NCBI GenBank assembly: GCA_963792175.1
Contig: CAWBVG010000031.1
Span: 310,001 to 374,000 of the forward strand
From: CAWBVG01 sp963792175
GTDB lineage: Bacteria; Acidobacteriota; Vicinamibacteria; Vicinamibacterales; CAVVIG01
Length of the DNA: 64,000 nucleotides
Reading direction: 5' to 3'
The first letter of the stretch is position 1, and the number at the start of each line of letters is the position of its first letter. Under the pieces are notes generated by a model. That model made no database searches, had not been told where the DNA came from, and was given only the letters and a program-made list of their open reading frames with translations. Of the stretch, positions 28,326 to 39,037 are shown one piece after another. The translations under genes and the position numbers were made by a program.

Positions 28326-28967
28326 ATGCGTCGAGTGGCCGTCGATCGCGAGGCGCCCCAGCGTGACGCGATCGACGAGGCGGCCAAGTGGATTCGCGCG
28401 GGATATGTCATCGCCATTCCGACCGACACCCTGTACGGACTCGCGGCCGATCCGTTCAGTGCGGCCGCGGTCGCGCGTGTGTTCGATGTCAAGGGTCGGG
28501 CCGCCGACCGGGCGCTGCCTCTGATCGCCGCGGACGTCGCGCAGATTGTCTCCAAGCTGGGCCGGCTTTCCGGGACGGCGGCGCGTCTCGCCGAGCGGTT
28601 CTGGCCCGGGCCGTTGACGCTCGTGATGCCGGCGGCCCGGCAGTTGGCGCGCGAGGTGAGCGGCGGAACGGGTACAGTGGGCGTGCGTGTGCCGGCCGAT
28701 GCGATCGCGCGGGCGGTGTGCGCGGCGTGCGGCCATCCGGTGACCGCCACCAGCGCGAACCTCTCGGGGGAGCCGGCCGTGGCGGCGCCTGATGACGTGG
28801 AGCGGGCGCTGGGCGATCGCGTCGAGTTCATGCTCGATGCCGGGCGCACGCCCGGAGGCGCGCCGTCGACAATCGTGGACGTGACCGCCGCCGAGCCCCG
28901 GCTCGTCAGAGCCGGAGCGATCGGATGGGACGAGATTCAGGCATGGCTGCACAGCGCGCGCGCGTAA
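28326..28967 (+). CDS. L-threonylcarbamoyladenylate synthase (Sua5/YrdC)
   Basis: 213 residues, four bases after the MFS stop. Makes threonylcarbamoyl-AMP for t6A37 of tRNA. Family motifs: AIPTDTLYGLAADPF (with the conserved Thr/Tyr), VFDVKGRAADRALPLIA (KxR-like), WPGPLTLVMPAARQL, and ATSANLSGEPA with STIVDVT near the end. The single YrdC domain, without the Sua5 linker extension, is clear. Confidence 0.9.
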   Translation: MRRVAVDREAPQRDAIDEAAKWIRAGYVIAIPTDTLYGLAADPFSAAAVARVFDVKGRAADRALPLIAADVAQIVSKLGRLSGTAARLAERFWPGPLTLVMPAARQLAREVSGGTGTVGVRVPADAIARAVCAACGHPVTATSANLSGEPAVAAPDDVERALGDRVEFMLDAGRTPGGAPSTIVDVTAAEPRLVRAGAIGWDEIQAWLHSARA

Positions 28968-28979
28968 CGCCTCCCGACG

Positions 28980-29080
28980 CTTCGACACTTCGAGATCCTC
29001 AGGGTCGCCCCGCCCACGGTCGAGGACGCGACAGGCTCGGGGTCGTCCCGAGCGAAGGCGAGAGGCGAGCGGGCGGCGCT
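28980..29080. repeat. GC-rich repeat-like segment before hflX
   Basis: Between the Sua5/YrdC stop and hflX lies GACACTTCGAGATCCTCAGGG and, inverted, GAGGACGCGACAGGCTCGGGG, words close to the CCCTGAGCCTGTCGAAGGG repeat at 3296. It blurs the true hflX start. No gene is seen in it. Confidence 0.4.
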
Positions 29081-29087
29081 CGTCGGG

Positions 29088-30308
29088 TTGATCGCCGGCC
29101 GGGCGCGACGTCTCGAAGCGGAGCGATCGCTCGAGGAACTGGCAGGCCTCGCCGAGGCGGCCGGCGCGGAAGTGGTGCTGCGCGTGCTGCAGGAGCGCCC
29201 GAAGCCCGATCCGTCAACCTTCCTCGGCGCCGGCAAGATTCAGACGCTGGCGCTCTCCGCGGCGGAAACCGACGTCGATGTCGTCATCTTCGACAACGAG
29301 CTGACGCCGGCGCAGCTGCGCGAGATCGAGAAGGTGATCGGCCGCAAGATCATCGATCGCACGCAGCTGATCCTCGACATCTTCGCCCGCCGCGCGCGGA
29401 CCCGCGAAGGCAAGCTGCAGGTCGAGCTCGCGCAGCTGAAGTACCTGCTGCCGCGGCTGGTCGGCGCCGGCGACGCGCTGTCGCGCCTCGGCGGCGGCAT
29501 CGGCACCAGGGGCCCCGGCGAAACCAAGCTCGAGACCGACCGGCGGCGCATCCGCACCCGCATCCACGCCGTGTCCGAGGACATCGAGCACGTCAGGAAG
29601 CGGCGCGGTCAGCTGCGCGAGCGCCGGCACAAGGCGTCGGTGCCGACGGTCGCGCTCGTCGGCTATACCAACGCGGGCAAGACGACACTGTTCAACGTCC
29701 TGACACGCGCCGACGCCGAGGCGTCGGACGCGCTGTTCGTGACGCTCGATCCGCTGGTCCGCCAGGTGCGGCTGCCCGACAGCCGCGAGCTGCTCGTGTC
29801 GGACACCGTCGGATTCATCGACCGCTTGCCGCACGCGCTGGTCGCGGCGTTTCGCGCCACGCTCGAAGAAACCGCCGATGCGGATCTCGTGCTGCACATC
29901 ATCGATGCGTCTGCGAGCGATCGCGATCGCCGGATGGCGGCCGTCAATCACGTGCTGAGCGAAGTCGGCGCGGTCGACGTGCCGTTGCTCGAGGTCTACA
30001 ACAAGTGCGATGCCCTGACCGACGACGAGCGGCGGCGGTTGCAGGATCGGGATCCAGCCGCGCTGTGCATTTCGGCGCTCGAGCGCCAGGGCATCGACGA
30101 GCTGATCGAGACCGTGGCGTCACGCCTGGCGCTGGACGTGCGGCGGGTCACGCTGACGTTCGACCTCGACAACCCGCCGGACCGCGAACGGATCGCGCGG
30201 CTGTACCGGCACGCGCGGGTGGTGCAGCACGAGGCACGCGACGGCCAGGTGTCGATCGTCGCCGACGTTCCGCGGCGGCTCTTGAGCCGGCTGGGCGGGA
30301 CTGGCTAA
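29088..30308 (+). CDS. hflX: GTPase HflX
   Basis: 406 residues from a TTG at 29088; the frame is open further upstream, where the sequence is repeat-like, so the start is uncertain. Ribosome-associated GTPase that splits stalled ribosomes. N-terminal HflX domain (RPKPDPSTFLGAGKIQTLAL, DNELTPAQLREIEKVIGRKIIDRTQLILDIFARRARTREGK), the GTRGPGETKLETDRRRI motif, then the G domain: GYTNAGKTTLFN (G1), DTVGFID (G3), NKCD (G4). It is fully in frame. Confidence 0.93.
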   Translation: MIAGRARRLEAERSLEELAGLAEAAGAEVVLRVLQERPKPDPSTFLGAGKIQTLALSAAETDVDVVIFDNELTPAQLREIEKVIGRKIIDRTQLILDIFARRARTREGKLQVELAQLKYLLPRLVGAGDALSRLGGGIGTRGPGETKLETDRRRIRTRIHAVSEDIEHVRKRRGQLRERRHKASVPTVALVGYTNAGKTTLFNVLTRADAEASDALFVTLDPLVRQVRLPDSRELLVSDTVGFIDRLPHALVAAFRATLEETADADLVLHIIDASASDRDRRMAAVNHVLSEVGAVDVPLLEVYNKCDALTDDERRRLQDRDPAALCISALERQGIDELIETVASRLALDVRRVTLTFDLDNPPDRERIARLYRHARVVQHEARDGQVSIVADVPRRLLSRLGGTG

Positions 30309-30379
30309 CAGGAGTTCAGGAGCTCAGAAGGAACGTGATCTCGGGTCGAGGAAACTCCTGGTCTCCTCGTCTCCTGTTT
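30306..30379. repeat. Two-armed ACAGGAG word repeat
   Basis: Begins at the hflX stop (TAACAGGAG). Left words AACAGGAGTTCAGGAGCTC; right words GAAACTCCTGGTCTCC and TCGTCTCCTGTT. It ends 35 bases before the next start (30414). Stem of imperfect repeats with a GC loop. Confidence 0.65.
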
Positions 30380-30413
30380 AAGACCAGGTCGCCCGCGGAG
30401 TAGTATTTTCTCG

Positions 30414-31765
30414 ATGCGAAGACTCGTGCTCCTCGCGGCGGTCGTCATCAGCGCGTGCGCGCCGAAGGTGGTGCCGGCGCCAGTGGTGACCGCGCCGAAG
30501 TTTCCCGATTTCGTGCAGCCGTCGGTGCCCGAAGCGCTGGCCGGCAGCCGCGCGGCGGAGATCCAGCGGCGCGGCTGGGCGTTTCTGCAGGCCGGCGATT
30601 TCAAGGCGGCAGAGCGCGAGTTTGCCGCGGCGTTGAAGGCGGTGCCGGCGTTCTATCCGGCGGAGACGGCCCTCGGCTACATCGAGCTGGCGCGGAAGGA
30701 CGCGAAGGCGGCGCTGCCGCATTTCGACAAGGCGCTGGAGATCGGCCAGCAGCCGCGAGACGTGTCGACGGTGCTGGGCCGCGGAGAGGCGCTGCTCGCG
30801 CTCGACCGCGATCCCGAGGCGGTCGCCGCCTTCGAGGCGGCGCTGGCGATCGACCCGGCGCTGACCGACCTCCGGCGGCGCGTCGAAGTCCTGAAATTCC
30901 GGAGCATGGAGCGCAACCTCGAGCAGGCGCGGCAGGCGGCGCGCGCCGGCCGCCTCGACGAGGCGATCCGTGCCTACACCACGGCGATTGCGAGCTCGCC
31001 CGACAGCCCCTTCCTGTATCGCGAGCTCGCCGGGGTCGAGCGGCAGAAAGCGACGCCCGCCGACGTGGACTCGGCGCTCGAGCACTTCCGCAAGGCGACG
31101 GCGCTCGAACCGACCGATGCGCGCTCGCTCGCGCAGATCGGCGAAATCCTCGACGCGCGTGAGGATCTCGAAGGCGCGGCCAACGCGTATACGGAATCGC
31201 TGGCGCTCGAGACGAACGCCGATGTGCAGAAGCGCCTCGACGCGGTGCGGGCGCGCCTGGAGCTGGCGAGACTGCCGGCGGAGTTCCGCGCCATCGATCA
31301 GGCGCCACAGATCACGCGCGCCGATCTTGCGGCGCTGATCGGCATCCGCCTCCGTACGCTGTTGCCGGCGGCACGCTCGAACGCCGTCGTGATCACCGAC
31401 GTGCGCGGGAACTGGGCGGCGACCTGGATCATGGCGGTGGCGCGCGCCGGGGTCATGGAGCCGTTTGCGAACCACGCCTTTCAGCCGCGGACGGTGGTGC
31501 GGCGCACGGATCTGGCGCAGGCCGTGGCGCGTCTGCTGCCGCGCGCCGCCGCGCAGCGTCCGGACAAGATCAAGGCGTGGGAGGCGGCGCGGCTGAAGTT
31601 CAGCGATCTGTCGTCGAGCCACCTCGCGTATCCGGCCGCTTCTGCCGCGGTCGCGTCGGGCGTCCTGGCGGTCGCGGGCGAGAACGCCTTTCAGCCGTCC
31701 CGCCCCGTCACCGGTGCCGAGGCGAGCGACGCCATCGCGAAGCTGGAGGCCCTCACGGGTCTGCG

Positions 31766-31769
<4 letters not shown>
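30414..31769 (+). CDS. TPR lipoprotein with C-terminal SLH-like domain
   Basis: 451 residues. Lipoprotein-type start MRRLVLLAAVVISACAPK, with the lipobox cysteine at about residue 15. Residues 45-270 are a run of TPR units (RGWAFLQAGDFKAAEREFAAAL, AYTTAIASSPDSP, YTESLALETNAD). The last 150 residues carry S-layer-homology-like segments (ITRADLAALIGIRL, VMEPFANHAFQPRTVVRRTDLAQAV, FQPSRPVTGAEASDAIAKL), which in other proteins bind cell-wall polymers. The TGA stop overlaps the pgsA start (ATGA), so the two are coupled. An envelope-associated assembly role is inference. Confidence 0.75.
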
Positions 31770-32326
<557 letters not shown>

Positions 32327-33420
32327 CATTCGGCGCCCTGGCGTGTTCGTACGTCGTGTCCGGCTTCCCGCCTTCGCTCCGCGCGTTCGCACAGGAGCTA
32401 CGGCGCGACCAGGCGCCGCCGAAGCAAGCGGTCGTCGACACCAGCGCCGGCACGTTCGTCATCGATCTCACGCCAGCCACCGCGCCGAATCAGACCGCCC
32501 ACTTCATGAAGCTCGCGGCCGAGGGCGGCTATGACGGCACCACCTTTCACCGCGCGGTGAAGTACGGCATGGTGCAGGGCGGCGATCCGCTCAGCAAGGA
32601 TCCGGCGAAGCGTGCGCTGTATGGAACCGGCGGACAAAACGCCGTCAAGGCGGAAGCGCGGGCTCCGAAGATGACGCGCGGATCGGTCGCCGCGGTGCTG
32701 GTGCCGGGACGGCCCGACAGCGCCGGCGCCCAGTTCTTCATCGTCCTCGTCGATCAGCCCGCGCTCGACAATCAGTACACGGTGTTCGGCCGCGTCTCCG
32801 AGGGCATCGAGGTCCTGCAGAAGATTTCGCAGATGCCGGTCGACGACAAGGGGGTCGCGACGGAGCGGATCGAGATCCGCCACGTCACCATCCGTGATAC
32901 GCCCGCCGAGCCTTTCATCACCGAAACGCCGCAGGAGCTCGGGGCGTACCGCGCGGTGCTCGACACCGCGTCCGGACCGATCACGATTGAATTCCTGACC
33001 GACAAGGCGCCCGACACCGTTCGTCAATTCATGCGCCTCGCCGCGGCTGGCGTCTACAACGGGATGGCGTTTCACCGCGTGGCGCCGGGCTTCGTCATTC
33101 AGACCGGCGCGCTCTCGAGCCGGACCGGCGGACTGACCGAGAAGCAGCAGGCGCTCGTGCGGAATCTGCCGCCCGAATTCAACGACACGAAGCACGTCAA
33201 GGGTGTCGTGTCGATGGCGCGCGGCGACGCTCCCGACAGCGCGCAGACGTCGTTTTTCATCTGCACCGGGACGTCGGCGGCGCTCGACGGCGTCTACACC
33301 GCGTTCGGACGAGTGGTCGATGGTATGGCGGCCGTCGAGGCGATTGAGGCGACGCCGCGCACGGGTGAAACGCCGAATGCGCGGGTGGAGCTCAGGACGG
33401 TGAGGGTAGAGAAGAAGCCG

Positions 33421-33535
33421 TAGGGGCTAGGGGCTAGCTGTAACGGACTCGGCTCGCTCGCGATGCTCGGAGGCTCGCTGAGCGCAGTCGCCGGGCCGAA
33501 GCTCGGAGGGATGCACTTCGAGCGGAGGCGGGGGA
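33421..33535. repeat. CTAGGGG words and GC hairpins between converging genes
   Basis: Starts within the cyclophilin stop codon with TAGGGGCTAGGGGCTAGC. It is followed by GC-rich words built on GGCTCGCT, GAGGCTCGC and CGAAGCTCGGAGG, and ends at the stop of the small gene on the other strand. Convergent terminator region. Confidence 0.5.
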
Positions 33536-33772
33536 CTAAGCGGTCGGTACGACCCGCGTCACCCGCACGGCCTGGCCGACGAGGTACTCGACCTGAATGC
33601 GGTCGCCGGGTTCGAGGTTGCTGCCGATGACCGCCTCCGGCCCGATCCGCGCGACCGTGATCTGCCCGTCGGGGTCGTCGACGTCGGTGAAGAAGACGTC
33701 CCAGGACACCTGCCCGTGGATGCTCACGGGCTGGACCTTCTTCAAGATGCCGTCGCGGGTGCCTTTGAGCAT
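33536..33772 (-). CDS. Small hypothetical protein (78 aa), beta-rich
   Basis: Starts at ATG 33772: MLKGTRDGILKKVQPVSIHG, then DVFFTDVDDPDGQITVARIG and GDRIQVEYLVGQAVRVTRV. Alternating hydrophobic/charged strands suggest a small beta-barrel (OB-like), but no family is recognised. Its start overlaps the end of the methyltransferase gene by about 30 bases on the same strand, pointing to translational coupling. Function unknown. Confidence 0.55.
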   Translation of the reverse strand: MLKGTRDGILKKVQPVSIHGQVSWDVFFTDVDDPDGQITVARIGPEAVIGSNLEPGDRIQVEYLVGQAVRVTRVVPTA

Positions 33773-34537
33773 GATGCCAGTACGCGCTTGAACGGAAAGA
33801 AGAACGGCCGCGCCGAATCGAGCTGCGGAACCAGACGCGCCTGATACGCCTCGACGAATCGCACGAACAGATCCGGCGGCAGCCGTTTTTCGTATTCGGC
33901 GAGCAGCGTGCCGCGCATCCATTCGATGACGGCCTCTCGGCTCGCCAGGACATGAGGATAGACGATCAGGCGCACTTGTGGATCGGCGAATCCGAGCCGG
34001 AACAACAGCCGTGCGTAGGCGTCGGGCGCCAGGACCGTCCGCGCGCGCCGCCAACCGCCGAGCGCGGATGCGAACGGTTCCTCCCCACTAAGCTCGTCCG
34101 CGACCAGATGTGATGCCTCGTCGTGCATCGCCGGAACCTGGAATGCGAGCTGACCGCCAGGGGCCAGCTTGTCCGCCAATCGTCCGAGCAGACGTTCGTG
34201 ATCGTCCATCCAGTGAAAGACGGCATTCGAAAACAACAAATCGTAAGCGCCGTCGTCGTCGAGAAACGATTCCACGGTCCCGATGCGGAAGCTGAGGCCC
34301 GGCGTCGGCGGCTCGCGCTGCTGCTCGGCGAGCATACGGGCCGAGCGATCGATCCCGAGCGTTTCACGCGCCGCCAGACGCGCGTGCAGCTGACGCGTGA
34401 GCTTCCCGGTCCCGCACCCCAGATCCACAACACGCATCCCGGGCGCCGGCCGGATCATGGCGAGCAGGTCGTAGAACGGCTGCTCACGCTCGCGCTGGAA
34501 TTTGTCGGTACTGAGCGGGGTTCCATGTATCAGTCAA
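33742..34537 (-). CDS. Trans-aconitate 2-methyltransferase-like SAM methyltransferase
   Basis: About 265 residues. VVDLGCGTGKLTRQL (motif I), ETLGIDRSARMLAE (motif II), YDLLFSNAVFHWMDDHERLL and KLAPGGQLAFQVP fit the trans-aconitate methyltransferase group (Tam). The start is TTG 34537, read TDTWNPAQY, and joined to KFQREREQPFYDLLAMIRP by one base change near 34510. The TTG shares bases with the dinB TGA stop (TTGA), so it is coupled to dinB. Tam methylates trans-aconitate; that specificity is only by resemblance. Confidence 0.75.
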
Positions 34538-35658
34538 CCGGAATCCTCTGTGTCCTTTGTTTCCTTTGTGTCCTTTGTGCCGCCGAAGGGCAGCCGATCG
34601 CGGTCTTCTGGGGCAGGCTCGTCTTCGGCGGCGAAGTTATGCAGGCTCACGCCGAGCAATCGCACCGGCCGGCGGCCTGCGTCCGTCTTCTCCAGCAGGC
34701 GAACGGCGCGAGCGGTCAGATCGGATGGGTCGCGCGTCGCCTCGGCGGTGTGGCTGCGCGTGATCGTCGTGAAATCGCTGTACCGCACCTTGATGGTGAT
34801 GGTACGCGCCAGACGCTGCCGGCGCGCGAGCCATGCGATGGAATGCGACGCCATCTCCGCGATCTCGGTGCGGATCGTGTCGAGGTCCGTCAGATCTTCG
34901 GGATAGGTATTCTCGGACCCTGACGACTTGGCCTCGCGATTCGGCACGACGGGTCTGTCGTCGATGCCGTTGGCGAGCTGCCGCAACCAATCGGCCAGGC
35001 TGCCGACCGTACCGCGCAGCAGGTCCATTTCCACCGTTCGCACATCGACCAGCCGCTCGATCCCGCGCGCCCGCAGTTTTTTCGCGGTGACGGGCCCGAC
35101 GCCCCACAGGGCATCGACCGGGAGCTTCTGCAGAAACGGCTCGACCCGCTCGGGGCTGATGACCGTGAGACCATCGGGCTTCTTCCAGCCGGACGCGATC
35201 TTTGCCAGGAACTTGTTCGGCGCGACGCCCGCAGACGCCGTCAGTCCGGTGTCGGCTCGAATCCGCTCCTTCAGCCGTCGTGCGACGGCTGTGCCGAATG
35301 ACTCGCCCCAGGCATTCTCCGTGACGTCCAGATACGCCTCGTCGAGCGACAGCGGCTCGACGAGCGGCGTCACCTCGCGGAAGATCGAGAACACCGCGTT
35401 CGACGCCGCCTTGTAACGCGCGAAATCCGGCGGGACGATGACCAGCGACGGACACAGCCGCACCGCGGTCGCCATCGGCATCGCTGAATAGACGCCGAAT
35501 GCGCGTGCTTCGTAGCTCGCGGCGGCGACCACGCCGCGTCGTGTGGGCTGGCCACCGACGGCCAGCGGCTTGCCTCGCAATTCCGGCTTGTCGCGCTGTT
35601 CGACCGACGCGTAGAAGGCGTCCATGTCGACGTGAAGGATCCGACGCACGGCTCGCAT
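34534..35658 (-). CDS. dinB: DNA polymerase IV
   Basis: Y-family translesion polymerase, about 374 residues from ATG 35658 (the frame extends to 35694). Palm motif HVDMDAFYASVEQRD with catalytic Asp, second acidic motif PLSLDEAYLDVTENA, helix-hairpin-helix WGVGPVTAKKLRARGI and little-finger domain (YSDFTTITRSHTA). Lacks the C-terminal beta-clamp motif of E. coli DinB in recognisable form; instead the last residues (GTKDTKETKDTEDSG) are encoded by a CAAAGGACA word repeat, a captured tail. Confidence 0.93.
   Translation of the reverse strand: MRAVRRILHVDMDAFYASVEQRDKPELRGKPLAVGGQPTRRGVVAAASYEARAFGVYSAMPMATAVRLCPSLVIVPPDFARYKAASNAVFSIFREVTPLVEPLSLDEAYLDVTENAWGESFGTAVARRLKERIRADTGLTASAGVAPNKFLAKIASGWKKPDGLTVISPERVEPFLQKLPVDALWGVGPVTAKKLRARGIERLVDVRTVEMDLLRGTVGSLADWLRQLANGIDDRPVVPNREAKSSGSENTYPEDLTDLDTIRTEIAEMASHSIAWLARRQRLARTITIKVRYSDFTTITRSHTAEATRDPSDLTARAVRLLEKTDAGRRPVRLLGVSLHNFAAEDEPAPEDRDRLPFGGTKDTKETKDTEDSG
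34541..34585. repeat. CAAAGGACA word repeat encoding the dinB tail
   Basis: On the plus strand CTCTGTGTCCTTTG, TTTCCTTTGTGTCCTTTGTG. It is one-armed, read through as the last 15 residues of DNA polymerase IV. Confidence 0.55.
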
Positions 35659-35746
35659 CAGGGTTGACCAAAAACGGCCGGATTCACGAGGCAATCCTGC
35701 AAATCGGGGGTCTCGTTGCCGACCCGTGAATGCCGGCTGGCCATGC

Positions 35747-35752
35747 TATCAT
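35747..35752 (+). promoter_or_regulatory. Extended -10 promoter for the kinase gene
   Basis: TGC-TATCAT (the TATCAT hexamer is at 35747-35752) has the TGn extension; transcription would start near 35759, 26 bases before the ATG at 35785. No good -35 is present, as expected for extended -10. Confidence 0.4.
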
Positions 35753-35784
35753 CGAGACGTTCCGGCACAGACAAGCGCATAACC

Positions 35785-38700
35785 ATGGTCTGCAGTCGCT
35801 GCGGGAGTGATATCCCGTTTTCCGCGCACAGCTGCCCCCGCTGCGAGGCGAGCCGCGTACGGACGACTGCGACCGGTCTCCAGACGCCGCCACCCAACAC
35901 GTCTCAGGGCCGCCCGGAACTTGCCGAGGCGCTGACCATTTTTCCCGATTCTGCCCCATCCGAACGCATCGCCAATCGCCGAAGCCCAGACGATGATCCC
36001 GGGCATCTCGAGGGCCGGGGAGCCGCGGCAGGACGAGCCAGAGACCGTGGTGCCGTGGGCCGGGGCCGCTTCATCCGAAGAGGGACCGCTCGAGGTCGGA
36101 TCGGCATTTGGCGCGCGATATCACATCATCCGTCTGCTCGGCATCGGCGGCATGGGCGCCGTGTATCAGGCGTGGGATGCCGAGCTCGGCGTATCGGTCG
36201 CGATCAAAGTGATTCGCCCCGAGGTGATGGCCGATCCGACGGCGGCGGCCGAAGTCGAACGGCGATTCAAGCGCGAACTGCTGCTCGCGCGCCAGGTCAC
36301 GCACAAGAACGTCGTGCGCATTCACGACATCGGCGAGATGCTGGGCATCAAGTACATCACGATGCCCTACGTCGACGGCGCGGATCTGGCGACCGTCTCG
36401 AGAAACGAAGGCCGCCTGCCCATCCCGAAGATCCTGCGCATCGCTCGCGGTATCGTCTCGGGACTGGTGGCCGCCCACACCGCCAGCGTCGTTCACCGGG
36501 ACCTCAAGCCAGCGAACATCATGATCGGCGCCGACGACGAGGCGATGATCATGGACTTCGGGATCGCCCTCTCGTCCGGCGCGCCGTCCGCGACGGCGAC
36601 GGTCGTTGAAGGGTTGCCCAAACATTTCACCAAATCGGCGGCGAAGTTCTCGACAACGATGGCGGGCGCCGTCGTCGGCACCGTCGAATACATGGCGCCG
36701 GAGCAGGCGAGGGGACAGGCGGTCGATCAACGCGCCGATATCTACGCGTTCGGCCTGATCCTGTACGACCTGCTGGTCGGGCGGCGCCGCGCCGAGCACG
36801 CACAGAGCGCGATCGCCGAGCTGCAAGGGCGGATGGAACAGCCGCCACCCCCACCGAGATCGGTCCTGCCGGAGGTCCCGGAGGCGCTGGACCGCATGGT
36901 CGCGCGGTGCCTCGAACCGGACCGCGAGAAGCGATACCAGACCAGCGCGGAACTGGCGGCGGATCTCGAGCGACTCGACGAGAACGGCGTTCCGATCCCG
37001 ATACCGCGCCGCTTTACGCCGCGGATGATCGCGGCGGCCGTGGTGCTCGTGGGCGGTCTGGTGACCGGAACGTGGTGGCTGACGCGGACGCCGCCGGTGC
37101 CCAAACAGCACGACCCGGTGACGGTGGTCATCGCCGATTTCCAGAACAACACCGGCGATGCCGAGTTCGATCACACGCTGGAGCCGATGCTCCGGCGCGC
37201 GCTTGGAGTCCGCGGGCTTCATCAGCGCCTACGACCGCGGCCAGAATCCGGGCGACGTTCGGTGTGCGCGCCGCCGCGAAAGCTGGACGAGGTCTGCGGC
37301 GCGCGAGCTCGCGCTGAAGCAAGGCGTCGGCGTCGTGCTGGCCGGTTCGATCGACCGTCGAGGAAATGGCTACGAGATCGCGGTCAAGCGCGGCGCAAAC
37401 CGTGACCGGGAAGGTCATCGCCAGCGCGAAGAATCGCGCGTCGAACAAGGACCAGGTGCTCGGCGCGGCGACGAAGCTTGTGACCACGGTCCGCAAGGCG
37501 CTCGGCGACGAGACGTCGGACTCGGCGCAGTTGCTCGCGATGAAGAGTCTGTCGACCACGTCGATGGAGGTGGCCGGCCACTACGCGGCGGCGATCGAGG
37601 CGCAGGCCAACAACAAGTTCGAGGAGGCGCGGCAGAGCTTCCTGAAGACGGTGGAGCTGGATCCGAACTTCGGTCTTGGCTACCAGGGACTCGCGCGTCA
37701 TGTCGCGGAATCTCGGCAAACTGCAGGACGCGCAGAAGTACACGACGGAAGCGCTGCGGCATCTCGAGGGCATGACGGAGCGCGAGCGGTTTGCCGTCCG
37801 CGGCCTCTTACTACATGAACACCGGCGACTTTCAGCAGTGCGTGAAGGAATACGGCGAGCTGATCGCGCCAGTATCGCGGCGGACGCCGTCGCGCACAAC
37901 AACCGCGCGCTCTGTCTGTCGAAATTGCGAAACATGCGCGAGGCGGTCGACGAAATGCGGCGGGCCGTGCAAATCCTGCCGAAACGCGCGTCGTTCCGCG
38001 GCCAATCTGGCGATCTATGCGGACTACGCCGGCGATTTTCGACGGCGCGGAGCAGGAAGTCAAAGCGCTAGCAGGAGCCGACCGATCTCGCGACGCTTGC
38101 CTTGGCCTTCGCGCAGTTGGGACAGGGCCAGCTGGCCGAAGCGACCGCGACCGTACCAGAAACTCGGCAACGATCGGGCGCCCGTGGCGCGTCCTGGTCG
38201 GCGTCAGGACTCGGCGACCTCGCGCTGTACGAAGGGCGTTTCTCGGATGCCGCGCGGATGTTCGAGCAGGGCGCGGCGGCGGACCTGGCGGCCAAGAACA
38301 CCGACAGGGCCGCCCGGAAGCTCACGCTCGCTGGCCTACGCGCATCTCATGCGAGGGCAGAAGGCGCGGCGGCCGCGGCCGCCGAGAAGGCGCTGCAGAA
38401 CAGCAACGCCGTCGCCGATCCGATTCCTCGCCGCTCGCGATCTTGTCGAGGCGAACGCGGTCGCCAGGGCCCGGACGATCGCCGCCGGCCTCTCCGCCGA
38501 GTTGCCGGCCGAGCCTCAGGCCTACGGGAAGATCATCGAAGGGCGAAATCGCCCTGAAGACCGGGGACGCACGTCAGGCGATCAAGATTCTGACGGAAGC
38601 CAACGATGTCCTGGACACCTGGTTGGGGCACTTCGATCTCGGGCGCGCGTACCTGGAGCTCAGGGCGTTTCCGCAGGCCGACTCGGAGTTCGAGCGCTGC

Positions 38701-38911
38701 ATCAAGCGGCGCGGCGAGGCGCTGTCGCTGCTCGTGGACGAGGAGCCGACGTACGGTTATTTCCCGATCGGTGTACTACTACCAGGGCGTGGTGCGCGAA
38801 GGATTGAAGAATGCGGCGTCCGTCGATTCGTACCGCGCGTATCTCAATATCCGCGGCAAGTCGACCGAAGATCCGCTCTGCCGGAAGTCCGCCGTCGCGC
38901 CGGGCGCTTAG
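35785..38911 (+). CDS. Membrane Ser/Thr protein kinase with N-terminal zinc ribbon and C-terminal TPR domain
   Basis: About 1,040 residues with many frame changes. N-terminus: MVCSRCGSDIPFSAHSCPRCE, a zinc-ribbon. After a frame change near 35990 comes a Hanks-type kinase domain: LLGIGGMGAVYQAWD (glycine loop), VAIKVIRPE (lysine), VVHRDLKPANIMIG (catalytic loop), DFGIA, GTVEYMAPEQARG. A transmembrane helix follows (MIAAAVVLVGGLVTGTWWL near residue 410), then a FlgO-like segment (VTVVIADFQNNTGDAEFDHTLEPMLRRAL) and TPR units to 38911. At least eight frame breaks between 37200 and 38900. The architecture is a typical acidobacterial kinase with a sensor/TPR half; substrates unknown. Confidence 0.8.
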
Positions 38912-39037
38912 ATCCCGTACAAATAACCGCGGAGATCGCTCGAGCGGATCATCAAGAATCGCGCATTCGCTACGATGCTTTGCGCTCTCGGCGGTTAAAC
39001 GTGGGCAGCTTGCAACGTGCTCTTAATACGCGAGCGG

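Noticed and set aside
18664..30379. tRNA or riboswitch genes in the word-repeat gaps
   Set aside because: No cloverleaf or known aptamer core; the symmetry comes from tandem words.
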